DNA from: Oscillospiraceae bacterium
GTDB lineage: Bacteria; Bacillota_A; Clostridia; Oscillospirales; Oscillospiraceae
Direction of reading: 5' to 3'
Length of the DNA: 10,487 nucleotides
Assembly: GCA_017549325.1 (NCBI GenBank)
Contig: JAFYVA010000011.1
Coordinates: forward strand, 1-10,487
A model generated the notes under the pieces. It ran no database searches, was not told where the DNA came from, and saw only the letters and a list, made by a program, of their open reading frames with translations. Positions 1 through 7,031 of the stretch are shown here, piece by piece (within the stretch, counting starts at the first letter, position 1; every line of letters starts with the position of its first letter). A program made the translations under genes and the position numbers.

Positions 1-1141
1 TGGCGGCGATCACCTCGGCGGGCGTCTCACCGGGCAGCACGATCATATCCAGACCCACGGAACAAACGGCAGTCATAGCCTCCAGCTTCTCGATCTTCAG
101 ATCGCCGCTGCTTGCCGCGGCGATCATGCCCTCGTCCTCGGAGACAGGGATAAAGGCACCGGAGAGGCCGCCCACGGAGTTACAGGCCATGACGCCGCCC
201 TTCTTCACCGCGTCGTTGAGCATGGCCAAAGCAGCGGTGGTACCGTGAGTGCCGCAGACACCGAGGCCGATCTCCTCCAGAATACGGGCCACAGAGTCGC
301 CCACGGCGGGAGTGGGCGCAAGGGACAGATCCACGATGCCGAAGGGCACGCCAAGGCGCTTGGCAGCCTCGGTGCCCACCAGCTGACCGACGCGGGTGAT
401 CTTAAAGGCGGTGCGCTTGATGGTCTCGGCCACCTCGCCCAAGTCGCCGCTGCACTTCTTCAGGGCAGAGTACACCACGCCGGGGCCGGAAACGCCCACA
501 TGGATGACGCAGTCGGGCTCGCTGATACCGTGGAAGGCACCGGCCATGAAGGGATTGTCCTCCACGGCGTTGCAGAACACCACCAGCTTGGCCGGGCCGA
601 TGCAGTCGCGGTCGGCGGTCAGCTCGGCGCTCTCGCGGACGATCTGGCCCATCATCTTGACGGCATCCATATTGATGCCTGCCTTGGTAGAGCCGATGTT
701 GATAGAGGCGCAGATATTGCGGGTCTCGTTCAGCGCACGGGGGATGGAGCGAATCAGCTCCACATCACCGGCAGAAAAGCCCTTCTGCACCAGTGCCGAA
801 TATCCGCCGATGAAGTTCACACCCACCGTATCGGCGGCGTGCTGGAGGGCGTGTGCATACTTGACCGGATCGCCGCCGGAGACGGCTACCAGCATGGCAA
901 TGGGCGTCACGGAAATGCGCTTATTGATGATGGGGATGCCGTATTCAGCCTCAATGTCCTCGCCTGTTTTCACCAGATTACCGGCGCAGCGGACGATCTT
1001 TTCATAGACCTTCTCACAGGAGCGGTCGATGTCGCTGTCGGCACAGTCCAGCAGAGAGATACCCATGGTGATGGTACGGATATCCAGATTCTCCTGCCGG
1101 ATCATATTGATGGTTTCTAAAATATCGTTGAGATTGATCAT
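1..1141 (-). CDS. PFL-like protein of the UPF0210/DUF711 family (partial, C-terminus beyond the left edge)
   Basis: The minus strand stays open from an ATG at 1141-1139 to the window edge, giving 380 residues with no stop. The N-terminus reads [20 protein letters not shown] and continues with [14 protein letters not shown] and [17 protein letters not shown], which are hallmark blocks of UPF0210. Family members are about 450 aa, so roughly 70 C-terminal residues are missing. The family has a pyruvate formate-lyase-like fold but no established reaction, and I see no RVxGY-type glycyl-radical motif in the visible part. A GAGGGAA ribosome binding site lies about 7 nt upstream. The start is only 14 nt past the stop of the ACT-domain gene. 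That pairing is conserved in Firmicutes (for example streptococci) and suggests the ACT protein senses a ligand or partners this protein. Family assignment is very secure; function is unknown. Confidence 0.93.
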   Translation of the reverse strand, partial: MINLNDILETINMIRQENLDIRTITMGISLLDCADSDIDRSCEKVYEKIVRCAGNLVKTGEDIEAEYGIPIINKRISVTPIAMLVAVSGGDPVKYAHALQHAADTVGVNFIGGYSALVQKGFSAGDVELIRSIPRALNETRNICASINIGSTKAGINMDAVKMMGQIVRESAELTADRDCIGPAKLVVFCNAVEDNPFMAGAFHGISEPDCVIHVGVSGPGVVYSALKKCSGDLGEVAETIKRTAFKITRVGQLVGTEAAKRLGVPFGIVDLSLAPTPAVGDSVARILEEIGLGVCGTHGTTAALAMLNDAVKKGGVMACNSVGGLSGAFIPVSEDEGMIAAASSGDLKIEKLEAMTAVCSVGLDMIVLPGETPAEVIAA

Positions 1142-1155
1142 AGCCGTTCCCTCAA

Positions 1156-1428
1156 TCAAATGCGGTGCATGGAGTTGAAGATGTCCTCGTGCATGACGCG
1201 GATCTCCATGCTCAGTTCCTTACCCAGCTCATCCATGGCGGCGGAGAAATCCTTGAACTGGCACTGCAATCCGGAGATGTCGGTCAGCATCACCATGACG
1301 AACATATCCTGCAAAACGGACTGGGTGATGTCGAGGATGTTGACATTGTACTCAGAGCACTTGGCACTTACCTTAGCGATGATACCAACGCCGTCCTTAC
1401 CGATGACGGAGATGACAGTTTTCTTCAT
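1156..1428 (-). CDS. ACT domain-containing protein, UPF0237 family
   Basis: This is a 90-aa protein that is essentially one ACT domain. It begins [21 protein letters not shown], with the GKDGVGI turn (residues 10-16) typical of the beta1-alpha1 ligand-binding loop. Later segments [21 protein letters not shown] match the UPF0237 family. Length is normal for the family (about 88-90 aa). ACT domains usually bind amino acids or other small ligands and act as regulatory modules, often as dimers. No ligand is known for this group. An AAAGGG ribosome binding site lies 8 nt before the ATG. The gene sits 29 nt after rqcH and 14 nt before the UPF0210 gene, so it is probably part of the same transcript. 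Confidence 0.93.
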   Translation of the reverse strand: MKKTVISVIGKDGVGIIAKVSAKCSEYNVNILDITQSVLQDMFVMVMLTDISGLQCQFKDFSAAMDELGKELSMEIRVMHEDIFNSMHRI

Positions 1429-1457
1429 AGTTGTTACCCTTTCTATTATAAATCTCT

Positions 1458-3185
1458 TTATTTCACGCTTAACTTCTTCACCAGGTCCTCGTCGGGCGTT
1501 ACATAGAGCGTCTTATAGGTGGTGTAGACCACCATGCCGGGGCGAGAGGCCGCGGGCTTTTTGACGAACTTCACGGGGGTGTAATCTACCGCCACTTTGT
1601 CCCCCTCGCGACCTTGTGAGAAGTAGGCCGCGATCTGCGCGGCCTCCAGAATGCTCTGCTCATCGGCCTCCAGACCGTCGGTGCAGAGGATCACATGGGA
1701 GCCGTGGATCTTCTGGGTGTGCAGCCAGATGTCCCACTTTTGGGCATCCTTGGCGGTCAGGCGGTCATTCTGGCGGTTATTGCGGCCTACCAAAATGCGC
1801 AGACCGCTTGTAGAACGGAACTCGCGGGGCTTGGAGGTACGCTGGAACGAGCCACCCTTCTTCCCCTGCTTTCTAAGATATCCGCCGCTCTCCAGTTCGG
1901 CGCGGATATCGAGGAAATCCTGCTCCGACTCGGCCTGCTGCAACTCCTGCAGAACGCTTTCCAGATATTGCAGCTCCTCCCTGCCCTGTTCCAGCAGCTC
2001 GGTGAGCATCTTCTCGGCCGTCTTGGCCTTGGTGTACTGCTTGAAGTACTTGGCCGCATTCTCCTGCGGCGACAGGCGTACATCCAGCGGGATATCGATG
2101 GTGGGACAGTCCTCTTCATAGTAGTTCTGCGCCTGCAAAACGCGCTGACCGCGCTCCATGCGGTAGAGGTTGGCGGTGATGAGTTCGCCGCGGATACGGA
2201 GCATTTCCCGATCCTGTGTCTGGGCGTACTCCTTTTCCCGCAGCGCGATCTTACGGCGGACGCGGTCGCGGGCGTTGGTGGCAGTCTTCATCAGCTCCTG
2301 TCCCCGCTGCTTGACACGCTCGGCCTGTTCACGCCGGACATAGAAGGTGTCGAGGAGGTCCGAGAAGCTCTCCTGCGCTACGCTCTCACCGTAGTCGCCG
2401 TACTGAGCGATGGAACGGTAGGTAAAATCGAAGGGTCTCCCCTGTCGCAGCAGCACATTCGGTGTGAAACATTTTTCCTTTACAGCTCTTTTCCAATCGG
2501 AAAAACTGCGCCACAGGGCATCGTCCACCACGCAGCTGTCGCTGTCGCCATGGGCCGCAAATACGATCTCACGGGCAACAAGGGGCGAGATGGCGGTAAA
2601 GGCGGCGGTCAGCTGCGCCTCGGCCCGCTCCCCCGTATTGCGGAGGAGGTGGAAAAACGCATCCTCTGTTACCGTGAGGGGGTCGGTCTTGTCCTGTCTG
2701 GGGGGCAATTCATAGAACAGACCCGGCAGCACCTGCCGGATCTGGGAGGTCTCCAGATCCACGCGGCGCAGGCAATCCACAATGCGATTGTCACGATCGG
2801 TGAGGATCAAATTGGTGTTGCGGCCCATGGCCTCCAGAATCAGGCAGAACCGACTCTGCTCACCCATCTCGTCGGTGGCCTCGATGTGCAGGCGCACCAC
2901 GCGCTCAAGGGGCTGCTGCTCCAGCGAGACAATGCGTCCGTTGCCGATGTGCTTGCGCAGCAGCATGCAGAACATAGGGGGCTGAGAGGGGTTATCACGG
3001 AGAAGTTCCGTCATGTGGATACGGGGCTGGTTGGGGTTGGCACAGATGAAGAGACGGCGGTTGCCCCGCAGCACCAACACCAACTGGTCGCGGGCGGGCT
3101 GCTGGATCTTCTCGATGCGGCTGCCCACCACAACAGGCGATATTTCATTGACAACGGCCTGCAGGCAGATAGCATCCAGCGGCAT
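1458..3185 (-). CDS. rqcH: RqcH / NFACT family ribosome quality-control factor (FbpA/Rqc2 homologue)
   Basis: This 575-aa protein has the full NFACT layout. The N-terminal NFACT-N region (about 1-280) contains the block LEAMGRNTNLILTD (117-130). A long charged helical region at about 284-435 is probably the two-helix coiled coil. The C-terminal NFACT-R (DUF814) domain starts near 457 and carries ILVGRNNRQND (464-474) and DIWLHTQKIHGSHVIL (485-500). Bacterial RqcH binds obstructed 50S subunits with peptidyl-tRNA and recruits tRNA-Ala to add C-terminal alanine tails. Older annotations call the family fibronectin-binding proteins. The position I align with the conserved Asp-Arg pair of the N domain is Glu94-Arg95 here. 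A GGAGGAAG ribosome binding site lies inside the end of mrnC, and the ATG follows the mrnC stop with no gap, implying translational coupling. Confidence 0.95.
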   Translation of the reverse strand: MPLDAICLQAVVNEISPVVVGSRIEKIQQPARDQLVLVLRGNRRLFICANPNQPRIHMTELLRDNPSQPPMFCMLLRKHIGNGRIVSLEQQPLERVVRLHIEATDEMGEQSRFCLILEAMGRNTNLILTDRDNRIVDCLRRVDLETSQIRQVLPGLFYELPPRQDKTDPLTVTEDAFFHLLRNTGERAEAQLTAAFTAISPLVAREIVFAAHGDSDSCVVDDALWRSFSDWKRAVKEKCFTPNVLLRQGRPFDFTYRSIAQYGDYGESVAQESFSDLLDTFYVRREQAERVKQRGQELMKTATNARDRVRRKIALREKEYAQTQDREMLRIRGELITANLYRMERGQRVLQAQNYYEEDCPTIDIPLDVRLSPQENAAKYFKQYTKAKTAEKMLTELLEQGREELQYLESVLQELQQAESEQDFLDIRAELESGGYLRKQGKKGGSFQRTSKPREFRSTSGLRILVGRNNRQNDRLTAKDAQKWDIWLHTQKIHGSHVILCTDGLEADEQSILEAAQIAAYFSQGREGDKVAVDYTPVKFVKKPAASRPGMVVYTTYKTLYVTPDEDLVKKLSVK

Positions 3186-3590
3186 TTATTCTTCCTCCAT
3201 CATGATGTTGAACAGCTCATTGATGCGCTCACGGCGGTTGTGGAGATACAGCCAGCCGAACAGCGCCTCCAGTGCCGTGGCCTGACGGTACTCGGCAACA
3301 CTGGCGTTGTGGGCGATGGTATGGACATTGGCGTTACGACCGCGCTTGAATACGGCGCTCTCCTCCTCGGTGAGAAGGGGCAGAATTCGCTCGGACAGCG
3401 CCGCCTGACGGGGCGCGCGCACCAGCTCCACCGTGGCGCGGTGGAGTCCCTTGCCCGTAGCCTTGCCGTGAGCGCAGAGATAGGTACGCACCAGCAGTTC
3501 ATACACGGCGTCACCCAGGTGGGCAAGGCCGATACTGGAAATGGCGCGGATATCGTCATCTGAAAATTGCGCGTTGAAATAATCGCTCAT
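3186..3590 (-). CDS. mrnC: Mini-ribonuclease III (Mini-III), 23S rRNA maturation
   Basis: This 134-aa protein is a lone RNase III catalytic domain without a double-stranded-RNA-binding domain. The first helix carries IGLAHLGDAVYE (residues 20-31) with the acidic pair Asp27 and Glu31. The loop KRGRNANVHTIAHNASVAEY (82-101) is diagnostic of Mini-III, and ATALEALFGWLYL (104-116) supplies the second acidic position, Glu108. In Bacillus this enzyme dimerises and trims the 23S rRNA precursor, assisted by ribosomal protein L3. The frame stays open to an ATG at 3659. I chose 3590 because the protein is then of family length, an AAAGGGAAG ribosome binding site sits correctly upstream, and the promoter at 3628-3656 lies between the two candidate starts. 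The gene is first in its operon. Confidence 0.94.
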   Translation of the reverse strand: MSDYFNAQFSDDDIRAISSIGLAHLGDAVYELLVRTYLCAHGKATGKGLHRATVELVRAPRQAALSERILPLLTEEESAVFKRGRNANVHTIAHNASVAEYRQATALEALFGWLYLHNRRERINELFNIMMEEE

Positions 3591-3627
3591 CGTGTCGACT
3601 TCCCTTTCATGGTTTCTCTGACTGTTT

Positions 3628-3656
3628 ATTGTACCATAAATCTTATGCTCATGCAA
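3628..3656 (-). promoter_or_regulatory. Sigma-A promoter for mrnC-rqcH-ACT-UPF0210
   Basis: On the minus strand, TTGCAT (3656-3651) and TACAAT (3633-3628) are separated by exactly 17 nt. Each hexamer has one or two mismatches to consensus. The predicted start is near 3621, about 30 nt before the mrnC ATG. No other equally good promoter is visible in the 184-bp gap between LysR and mrnC. Confidence 0.8.
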
Positions 3657-3725
3657 CAAGCGCCTCTCTCTGGTTTTGAGAAAGATGCCGTATAGAATGT
3701 ATAAGGAGCACCCACGAAAACCGAA

Positions 3726-3752
3726 ACCCCGATGTTAGAGAAAACATCGGGG
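3726..3752 (-). terminator. Rho-independent terminator after the LysR gene
   Basis: Perfect 10-bp inverted repeat: CCCCGATGTT (3727-3736) pairs with AACATCGGGG (3743-3752) around a 6-nt loop. On the minus strand the stem is followed by TTTCGGTTTTCG, an imperfect T-tract. It begins 22 nt past the LysR stop codon and separates that gene from the mrnC promoter. Confidence 0.78.
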
Positions 3753-3774
3753 CTTTGTCGCCTTAATGTGGAGT

Positions 3775-4731
3775 TCAGTCCGGTTTCGCCATGTCGTCGA
3801 CGGGAAAATACTTTCGGTTCTCCTGCACCAGCGAGAGGAAATCCGCCAGCAGCGGCGAGGTATTCCCCGCAGCATAGACAAGTCCCTTTTCATAGCAGGT
3901 ACCCTTCCTGGGCGGCACATCAATACGCAGCAGCGCCGTCTTGGGGTCGATGGCGAACATATTGGACTTATTGGAAAGGGATACGCACAGACCGGAGGCC
4001 ACCTGCGCGGGGATCGACAGCGGCGTACCGTGGATCTGGATATCGGGTTCGAAGCCGAAGTCGCCAAAGGCCTCGTGGAACACGTCCAGCGGCACCGTCT
4101 CCTTCTCACCGAAATCATCGAAGCTGCCCAACTGCAGCTTATGGTGGCGCAGCACCTCCACAAATTGCTCGCGGGAGAGGATCGGCGGCAGCGTGGCGGC
4201 CAAATCCTTGGCGCAGGCCAGATACACACCTTCCAGCGCAATGGGAAAATAGTCGAATGCACCGCTGCTCATATCAAAACCGCTGGTAATGGAGTTGGCC
4301 ACCTGAATGGTGCCGTCCCGCAGGCCGCGCTGAAGCTTGGCATAGGAGGCGCGGACAATGTTCACATTGACCTCGGGATGGTTGCCGCTGAACATACCGA
4401 TGGCCAACTGTACGGGGTCGTCCAGCAGCAGCTCCTCGGCAATACCGATGGTAAAGCGCTGGCGCTGCAGCTCATCGTAGTTCTTCACCGTGTCCATCAA
4501 CCGCGTCAGCTGTCCGTAGAGGGGCTTGAGCCCGTCATAGAGGGCCATACCCGCCGGCGTGACGGTCACGGTATTATTCTTGCGGATGAACAGCTGCGTA
4601 CCCAACTCCGCCTCCAGATTCATGATCTGGCGCGACAGTGTCGGCTGCGTCACATAGAATTTCTCGGCCACGGCGGTAAAGCTGAGCTTTTCCACCAGCG
4701 CTACGAAATATCCCATCTGCGTCGTGGTCAT
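3775..4731 (-). CDS. LysR-type transcriptional regulator
   Basis: This 318-aa protein has standard LysR-family length. The N-terminal winged helix-turn-helix begins MTTTQMGYFVALVEKLSFTA, with AEKFYVTQPTLSRQIMNLE (22-40) as the recognition helix region and ELGTQLFIR (42-50) following. A linker helix leads into a periplasmic-binding-protein-like effector domain starting near FTIGIAEELL at about residue 93. The frame is open to an ATG at 4794, but that codon lies in the terminator hairpin of the upstream gene. The ATG at 4731 has a GGGAGG ribosome binding site and gives the normal LysR N-terminus. The gene sits between the nitroreductase and the mrnC operon, in the same orientation as the MaoC-like operon. 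It is the obvious candidate to bind the two ATAC-N7-GTAT sites in the 6815-7160 region. Its effector is unknown and is possibly the TRAP substrate or a product of it. Confidence 0.92.
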   Translation of the reverse strand: MTTTQMGYFVALVEKLSFTAVAEKFYVTQPTLSRQIMNLEAELGTQLFIRKNNTVTVTPAGMALYDGLKPLYGQLTRLMDTVKNYDELQRQRFTIGIAEELLLDDPVQLAIGMFSGNHPEVNVNIVRASYAKLQRGLRDGTIQVANSITSGFDMSSGAFDYFPIALEGVYLACAKDLAATLPPILSREQFVEVLRHHKLQLGSFDDFGEKETVPLDVFHEAFGDFGFEPDIQIHGTPLSIPAQVASGLCVSLSNKSNMFAIDPKTALLRIDVPPRKGTCYEKGLVYAAGNTSPLLADFLSLVQENRKYFPVDDMAKPD

Positions 4732-4765
4732 GTGTCCTCGTCCTCCCTTTTCGGCGGCGTTGATC

Positions 4766-4794
4766 ATCGTAGGGAAAAAGAGCCCCTCTGTCAT
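4766..4794 (-). promoter_or_regulatory. Candidate LysR-gene promoter overlapping the upstream terminator
   Basis: On the minus strand ATGACA (4794-4789) and TACGAT (4771-4766) are separated by 17 nt. The -35 matches consensus at 5 of 6 positions and the -10 at 4 of 6. The -35 element lies in the loop and 3' arm of the 4780-4810 hairpin. A start near 4759 would give a leader of about 28 nt. It is the only plausible promoter between the terminator and the LysR start. Confidence 0.45.
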
Positions 4795-4810
4795 GCAGGC
4801 AGAGGGGCTC
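4775..4810 (-). terminator. Rho-independent terminator after the nitroreductase gene
   Basis: Perfect 11-bp inverted repeat: GAGCCCCTCTG (4780-4790) pairs with CAGAGGGGCTC (4800-4810) around a 9-nt loop. On the minus strand it is followed directly by TTTTT. It lies 17 nt past the nitroreductase stop and closes the MaoC-like/nitroreductase transcript before the LysR gene. Confidence 0.88.
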
Positions 4811-4827
4811 GATAAGATAACAGGAGA

Positions 4828-5349
4828 TCAGTCGAGATAGTTGGTCTCGATCTTCTGCTGTGCCTCGCGCAGTGCGGCGGGAGCGGCGCTGTGGCCGATG
4901 GCGGCAGCGGCGATGGGCACGAAGCCCTCGGGCAGACCCAGCATCTCCACCAGCTCCGGCTTCGTCTTCAGCGCGGCGATGGCACCCATCAGATACACGC
5001 TGCCCAGACCCAGATCGGTGGCCGTCAGCAGCATATTCTCGATGATGGTGGAAGCATTCTGGAACTCGATCGTGGGAGGCATACCGGGCTTACCGCTCAC
5101 CAGCACCAGCACGGGAGCGCCGTACAGAGGATCGTTGTCGCGCTTCATGAACTCCTTGGTTGCGGCGCTGAGGCCGGCCAAAAAGTCCTTATTGCGGATA
5201 ACGGTCAGATGGACGGTGTGATAAGCGCCCATACCCACGGGGGCGGCGTTGGCTGCGGCCAGCACCTCGTTCAGCTCGGCGTCGGTGACGGGAGCGTCAG
5301 TGAAGCTGCGGCAGGAGCAGCGGGTAAAAATAGCCTGTTTCAGTTCCAT
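4828..5349 (-). CDS. Nitroreductase-family flavoprotein
   Basis: This 173-aa protein is typical of short nitroreductases. The N-terminus IFTRCSCRSFTDAPVTDAEL (7-26) is the conserved R-x-S-x-R phosphate-binding region for FMN (Arg10, Ser12, Arg14). NAAPVGMGAYHTVHLTVI (34-51) and the helix at 99-117 ending in DLGLGSVYLMG (112-122) fit the FMN-binding dimer fold, and LPEGFVPIAAAAIGH (139-153) is the usual C-terminal block. Such enzymes pass electrons from NAD(P)H through FMN to nitro groups, quinones or enoate-like and other acceptors. The substrate cannot be read from sequence. An AAGGAG ribosome binding site lies 6 nt upstream. The 22-nt gap from the MaoC-like gene and the terminator behind it place the two in one operon, so it may act on the same pathway intermediate. 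Confidence 0.9.
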   Translation of the reverse strand: MELKQAIFTRCSCRSFTDAPVTDAELNEVLAAANAAPVGMGAYHTVHLTVIRNKDFLAGLSAATKEFMKRDNDPLYGAPVLVLVSGKPGMPPTIEFQNASTIIENMLLTATDLGLGSVYLMGAIAALKTKPELVEMLGLPEGFVPIAAAAIGHSAAPAALREAQQKIETNYLD

Positions 5350-5371
5350 AGTGTTCTCCTTATGTTGCTAA

Positions 5372-6814
5372 TTATTTGCGCTTAGAGGGCAGTTCCACCT
5401 CGACAGCACCGGTAACCCAGATGCGATCCTCCAGATCCACATTCCAGAAGGTGATCTCGGCGATGTATTTGCCGCCCTGCACATATTTATCGGTGATGCG
5501 GGCTTTGGTGCGGGCCACATCCGTGGTCAGACCGTGGATGGGGATGGTGCTGGACTCCATACCGGGCACCTTCTTGGCAAGGTTACGGGTATTGGGAGCC
5601 AGCGGCACGGGCTTGCCCAGTGCAGCGTGAACATCGTGGGTCATGATGGCCCACTCGCAGCTGCGGACATAGCCGTGATAGCCGACATAATCCATAATGT
5701 GACCCAGCGCGATATCGCGGCCCATGAAGTTAATGAGGGCGCCGCGGGCATCGGCAGTCTTGTGAATGTCGGCGGTGTTGATGCTGCCGGCTTCCTCCTC
5801 CGGCTTCTCGTCGGGAGGTGCCAGGAAGAAGGGCTTGATGCCGTCGGGTGCTTCGGGCACATCGTAGGCAGGATCGCCGGTGGTACGGATACCGGTGGCC
5901 TCGTTCACCACCATCTTGTCGAAGAGCGCATCATCGACGAACTCCTTCTTCATCTTGCGGCAGCCGCCCACGCCCATACCGTAGGGCTTCGTGGGGCACA
6001 CGCCGTCAAAGATGGGGCCAAACATACCGTCGGGGATCTGGGTGCCCACCACCACATCTTCCCAATACAGAGGCTCGTCACCGCGGACAACCTCATTCTT
6101 GGCCACTTCGCGGATCACGGCGTAATCGGCATCGGTATAGGGCTTGAAAGGACGGGCGAACCAATCGGGATCTTCCCACATATCGCCGAAACTGAACTCG
6201 GCCTTGGGCTTGGGCAGACGGCCTTCCTTATAGACCTTCAGGCTCTCCATGGTATTGTAGCGCACGCGGCAAACCACTTCACCCTTCTGGTTATAGACCG
6301 TACCGAAGTCCTGCTGATGCAGGTGGCGGTAGAGGCTGCCCTCGGCGGGGGTGAGATCGGTGAGGATGATCTTATCGCGGATCATATACACCTTGTCACC
6401 GGGATAGACGGGGCGAACGCTCTCGATGCGGTGGTTGATCTGGGAGACCAACAGCGTATCACGGGCCTCAGCGGGGGTGGGAATGGTATACACATCATCG
6501 CAGGCGGGCAGGCCGATCATTGCGAAAATGTCCTCATATCCGTGTGCCTTTGCCACATCGCTGTCCAGCATCAGGCCGTACTCAGGGGCATACTTCTCCG
6601 TGCAATAGCGGATGAACGCCGCAGAAAGATCCAGCGTAGCGCCCAGCTTGACGGCAGGCACAGTACCGGCGACGATATCGGCGCCGGTCACTTCCGTATC
6701 ATTGATCTCGGCGATCATAGCGAGGTACTTGTCCATGGCCGCTTTGGCCTCCTCGTTATGATACACGCCGGGATACTGGATGATGAAATCATCCGGGTTA
6801 TAGATTCTTCCCAT
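5372..6814 (-). CDS. Double hot-dog MaoC-like (acyl dehydratase/hydratase-related) protein, uncharacterised
   Basis: This 480-aa soluble protein has no signal peptide. Two hot-dog-like halves can be seen. The first has RIESVRPVYPGDKVYMIRD (129-147) and TVYNQKGEVVCRVRYN (172-187), the pattern of the FAS1-like dehydratase/MaoC-N group. The second opens with YWEDVVVGTQIPDG (250-263), a usual MaoC entry motif. It then has the helix FMGRDIALGHIMDYVGYHGY (363-382) and ends with a strand set closing in WVTGAVEVELPSK (466-478). Family members hydrate or dehydrate acyl-CoA or related thioesters. The canonical D-x4-H catalytic arrangement is not obvious; the nearest acidic/His groups are DIH at 349-351 and DIALGH at 367-372. 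An AAAGGAG ribosome binding site lies 8 nt before the ATG. It is first in an operon with the nitroreductase and diverges from the TRAP genes, so it probably acts on the imported compound. Fold is fairly secure; reaction unknown. Confidence 0.8.
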   Translation of the reverse strand: MGRIYNPDDFIIQYPGVYHNEEAKAAMDKYLAMIAEINDTEVTGADIVAGTVPAVKLGATLDLSAAFIRYCTEKYAPEYGLMLDSDVAKAHGYEDIFAMIGLPACDDVYTIPTPAEARDTLLVSQINHRIESVRPVYPGDKVYMIRDKIILTDLTPAEGSLYRHLHQQDFGTVYNQKGEVVCRVRYNTMESLKVYKEGRLPKPKAEFSFGDMWEDPDWFARPFKPYTDADYAVIREVAKNEVVRGDEPLYWEDVVVGTQIPDGMFGPIFDGVCPTKPYGMGVGGCRKMKKEFVDDALFDKMVVNEATGIRTTGDPAYDVPEAPDGIKPFFLAPPDEKPEEEAGSINTADIHKTADARGALINFMGRDIALGHIMDYVGYHGYVRSCEWAIMTHDVHAALGKPVPLAPNTRNLAKKVPGMESSTIPIHGLTTDVARTKARITDKYVQGGKYIAEITFWNVDLEDRIWVTGAVEVELPSKRK

Positions 6815-6869
6815 GGGGGACGGCTCCTTTCGGGATAAGGTAGATGTCCGCCCATACTGCTGCCCCTAC

Positions 6870-6898
6870 ATTGTAGCCGAAAACATAGCAAAAGTCAA
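6870..6898 (-). promoter_or_regulatory. Sigma-A promoter for the MaoC-like/nitroreductase operon
   Basis: On the minus strand TTGACT (6898-6893) and TACAAT (6875-6870) are spaced by 17 nt, with one mismatch in each hexamer. The predicted start near 6863 gives a leader of about 49 nt before the ATG at 6814. Confidence 0.82.
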
Positions 6899-6920
6899 TC
6901 GGAAAGGAACATTTTCCGAT
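6898..6920. repeat. Inverted repeat abutting the minus-strand -35 element
   Basis: ATCGGAAA (6898-6905) and TTTCCGAT (6913-6920) form perfect 8-bp arms around a 7-nt spacer. It is centred about 46 nt upstream of the predicted minus-strand start. It touches both the -35 hexamer and the ATAC-N7-GTAT element at 6919-6933, so it may be a secondary or activation site for the same regulator. Confidence 0.55.
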
Positions 6921-6934
6921 ACAGAAATCGTATC
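6918..6934. promoter_or_regulatory. LysR-type operator, MaoC-side (ATAC-N7-GTAT)
   Basis: ATAC at 6919-6922 and GTAT at 6930-6933 are separated by 7 nt, an exact match to the T-N11-A class LysR recognition site as described for BenM/CatM-type regulators. The arms extend to GATAC/GTATC (6918-6934). The centre, 6926, is about 63 nt upstream of the predicted minus-strand start, where LysR recognition sites normally lie (near -65). A LysR gene is in the same cluster. Confidence 0.7.
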
Positions 6935-6956
6935 TTCTTTTCCGTTTCCCCCTGTC

Positions 6957-6968
6957 AATTCATGAATT
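6957..6968. repeat. 12-bp perfect palindrome
   Basis: AATTCATGAATT is fully self-complementary. It lies between the two LysR-type sites, immediately before a second palindrome. A role as operator is possible, but short AT-rich palindromes also occur by chance. Confidence 0.4.
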
Positions 6969-6971
6969 TGT

Positions 6972-6985
6972 ACAGTATATACTGT
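6972..6985. repeat. 14-bp perfect palindrome, possible operator
   Basis: ACAGTATATACTGT is fully self-complementary. It lies roughly midway between the two ATAC-N7-GTAT sites, with centres 52.5 and 63.5 bp away. It does not fit ATAC-N7-GTAT itself, so it could be a site for another regulator or an intermediate LysR contact site. Confidence 0.5.
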
Positions 6986-7031
6986 TATTTTTGGCGTTTG
7001 CTACAAAGAAACACCCTTTTTCTCGTAATAA

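Noticed and set aside
245..1120. 291-codon plus-strand open frame opposite the UPF0210 gene
   Set aside because: The minus strand encodes a textbook UPF0210 protein here; the plus-strand product is His/Gly/Ala-rich shadow sequence with no family resemblance.
1445..1450. TATAAT on the minus strand between rqcH and the ACT gene as an internal promoter
   Set aside because: No -35 better than three matches of six is found at 16-18 nt spacing, so there is not enough support to call it.
1695..3563. 622-codon open frame on the plus strand opposite rqcH and mrnC
   Set aside because: It lies fully antisense to two well-conserved genes, has no recognisable domain, and has a composition typical of the reverse complement of GC-rich coding DNA.
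3591..3659. N-terminal extension of Mini-III to an ATG at 3659
   Set aside because: The extension covers the mrnC promoter and leader; the start at 3590 gives the family length and has a ribosome binding site.
4732..4794. N-terminal extension of the LysR protein to an upstream ATG at 4794
   Set aside because: It would put the start inside the nitroreductase terminator and add 21 residues not typical of LysR proteins; the ATG at 4731 has a proper ribosome binding site.
5534..6838. 434-codon plus-strand open frame opposite the MaoC-like gene
   Set aside because: Antisense to a gene with a clear ribosome binding site, promoter and hot-dog motifs; the translation has no domain signature.
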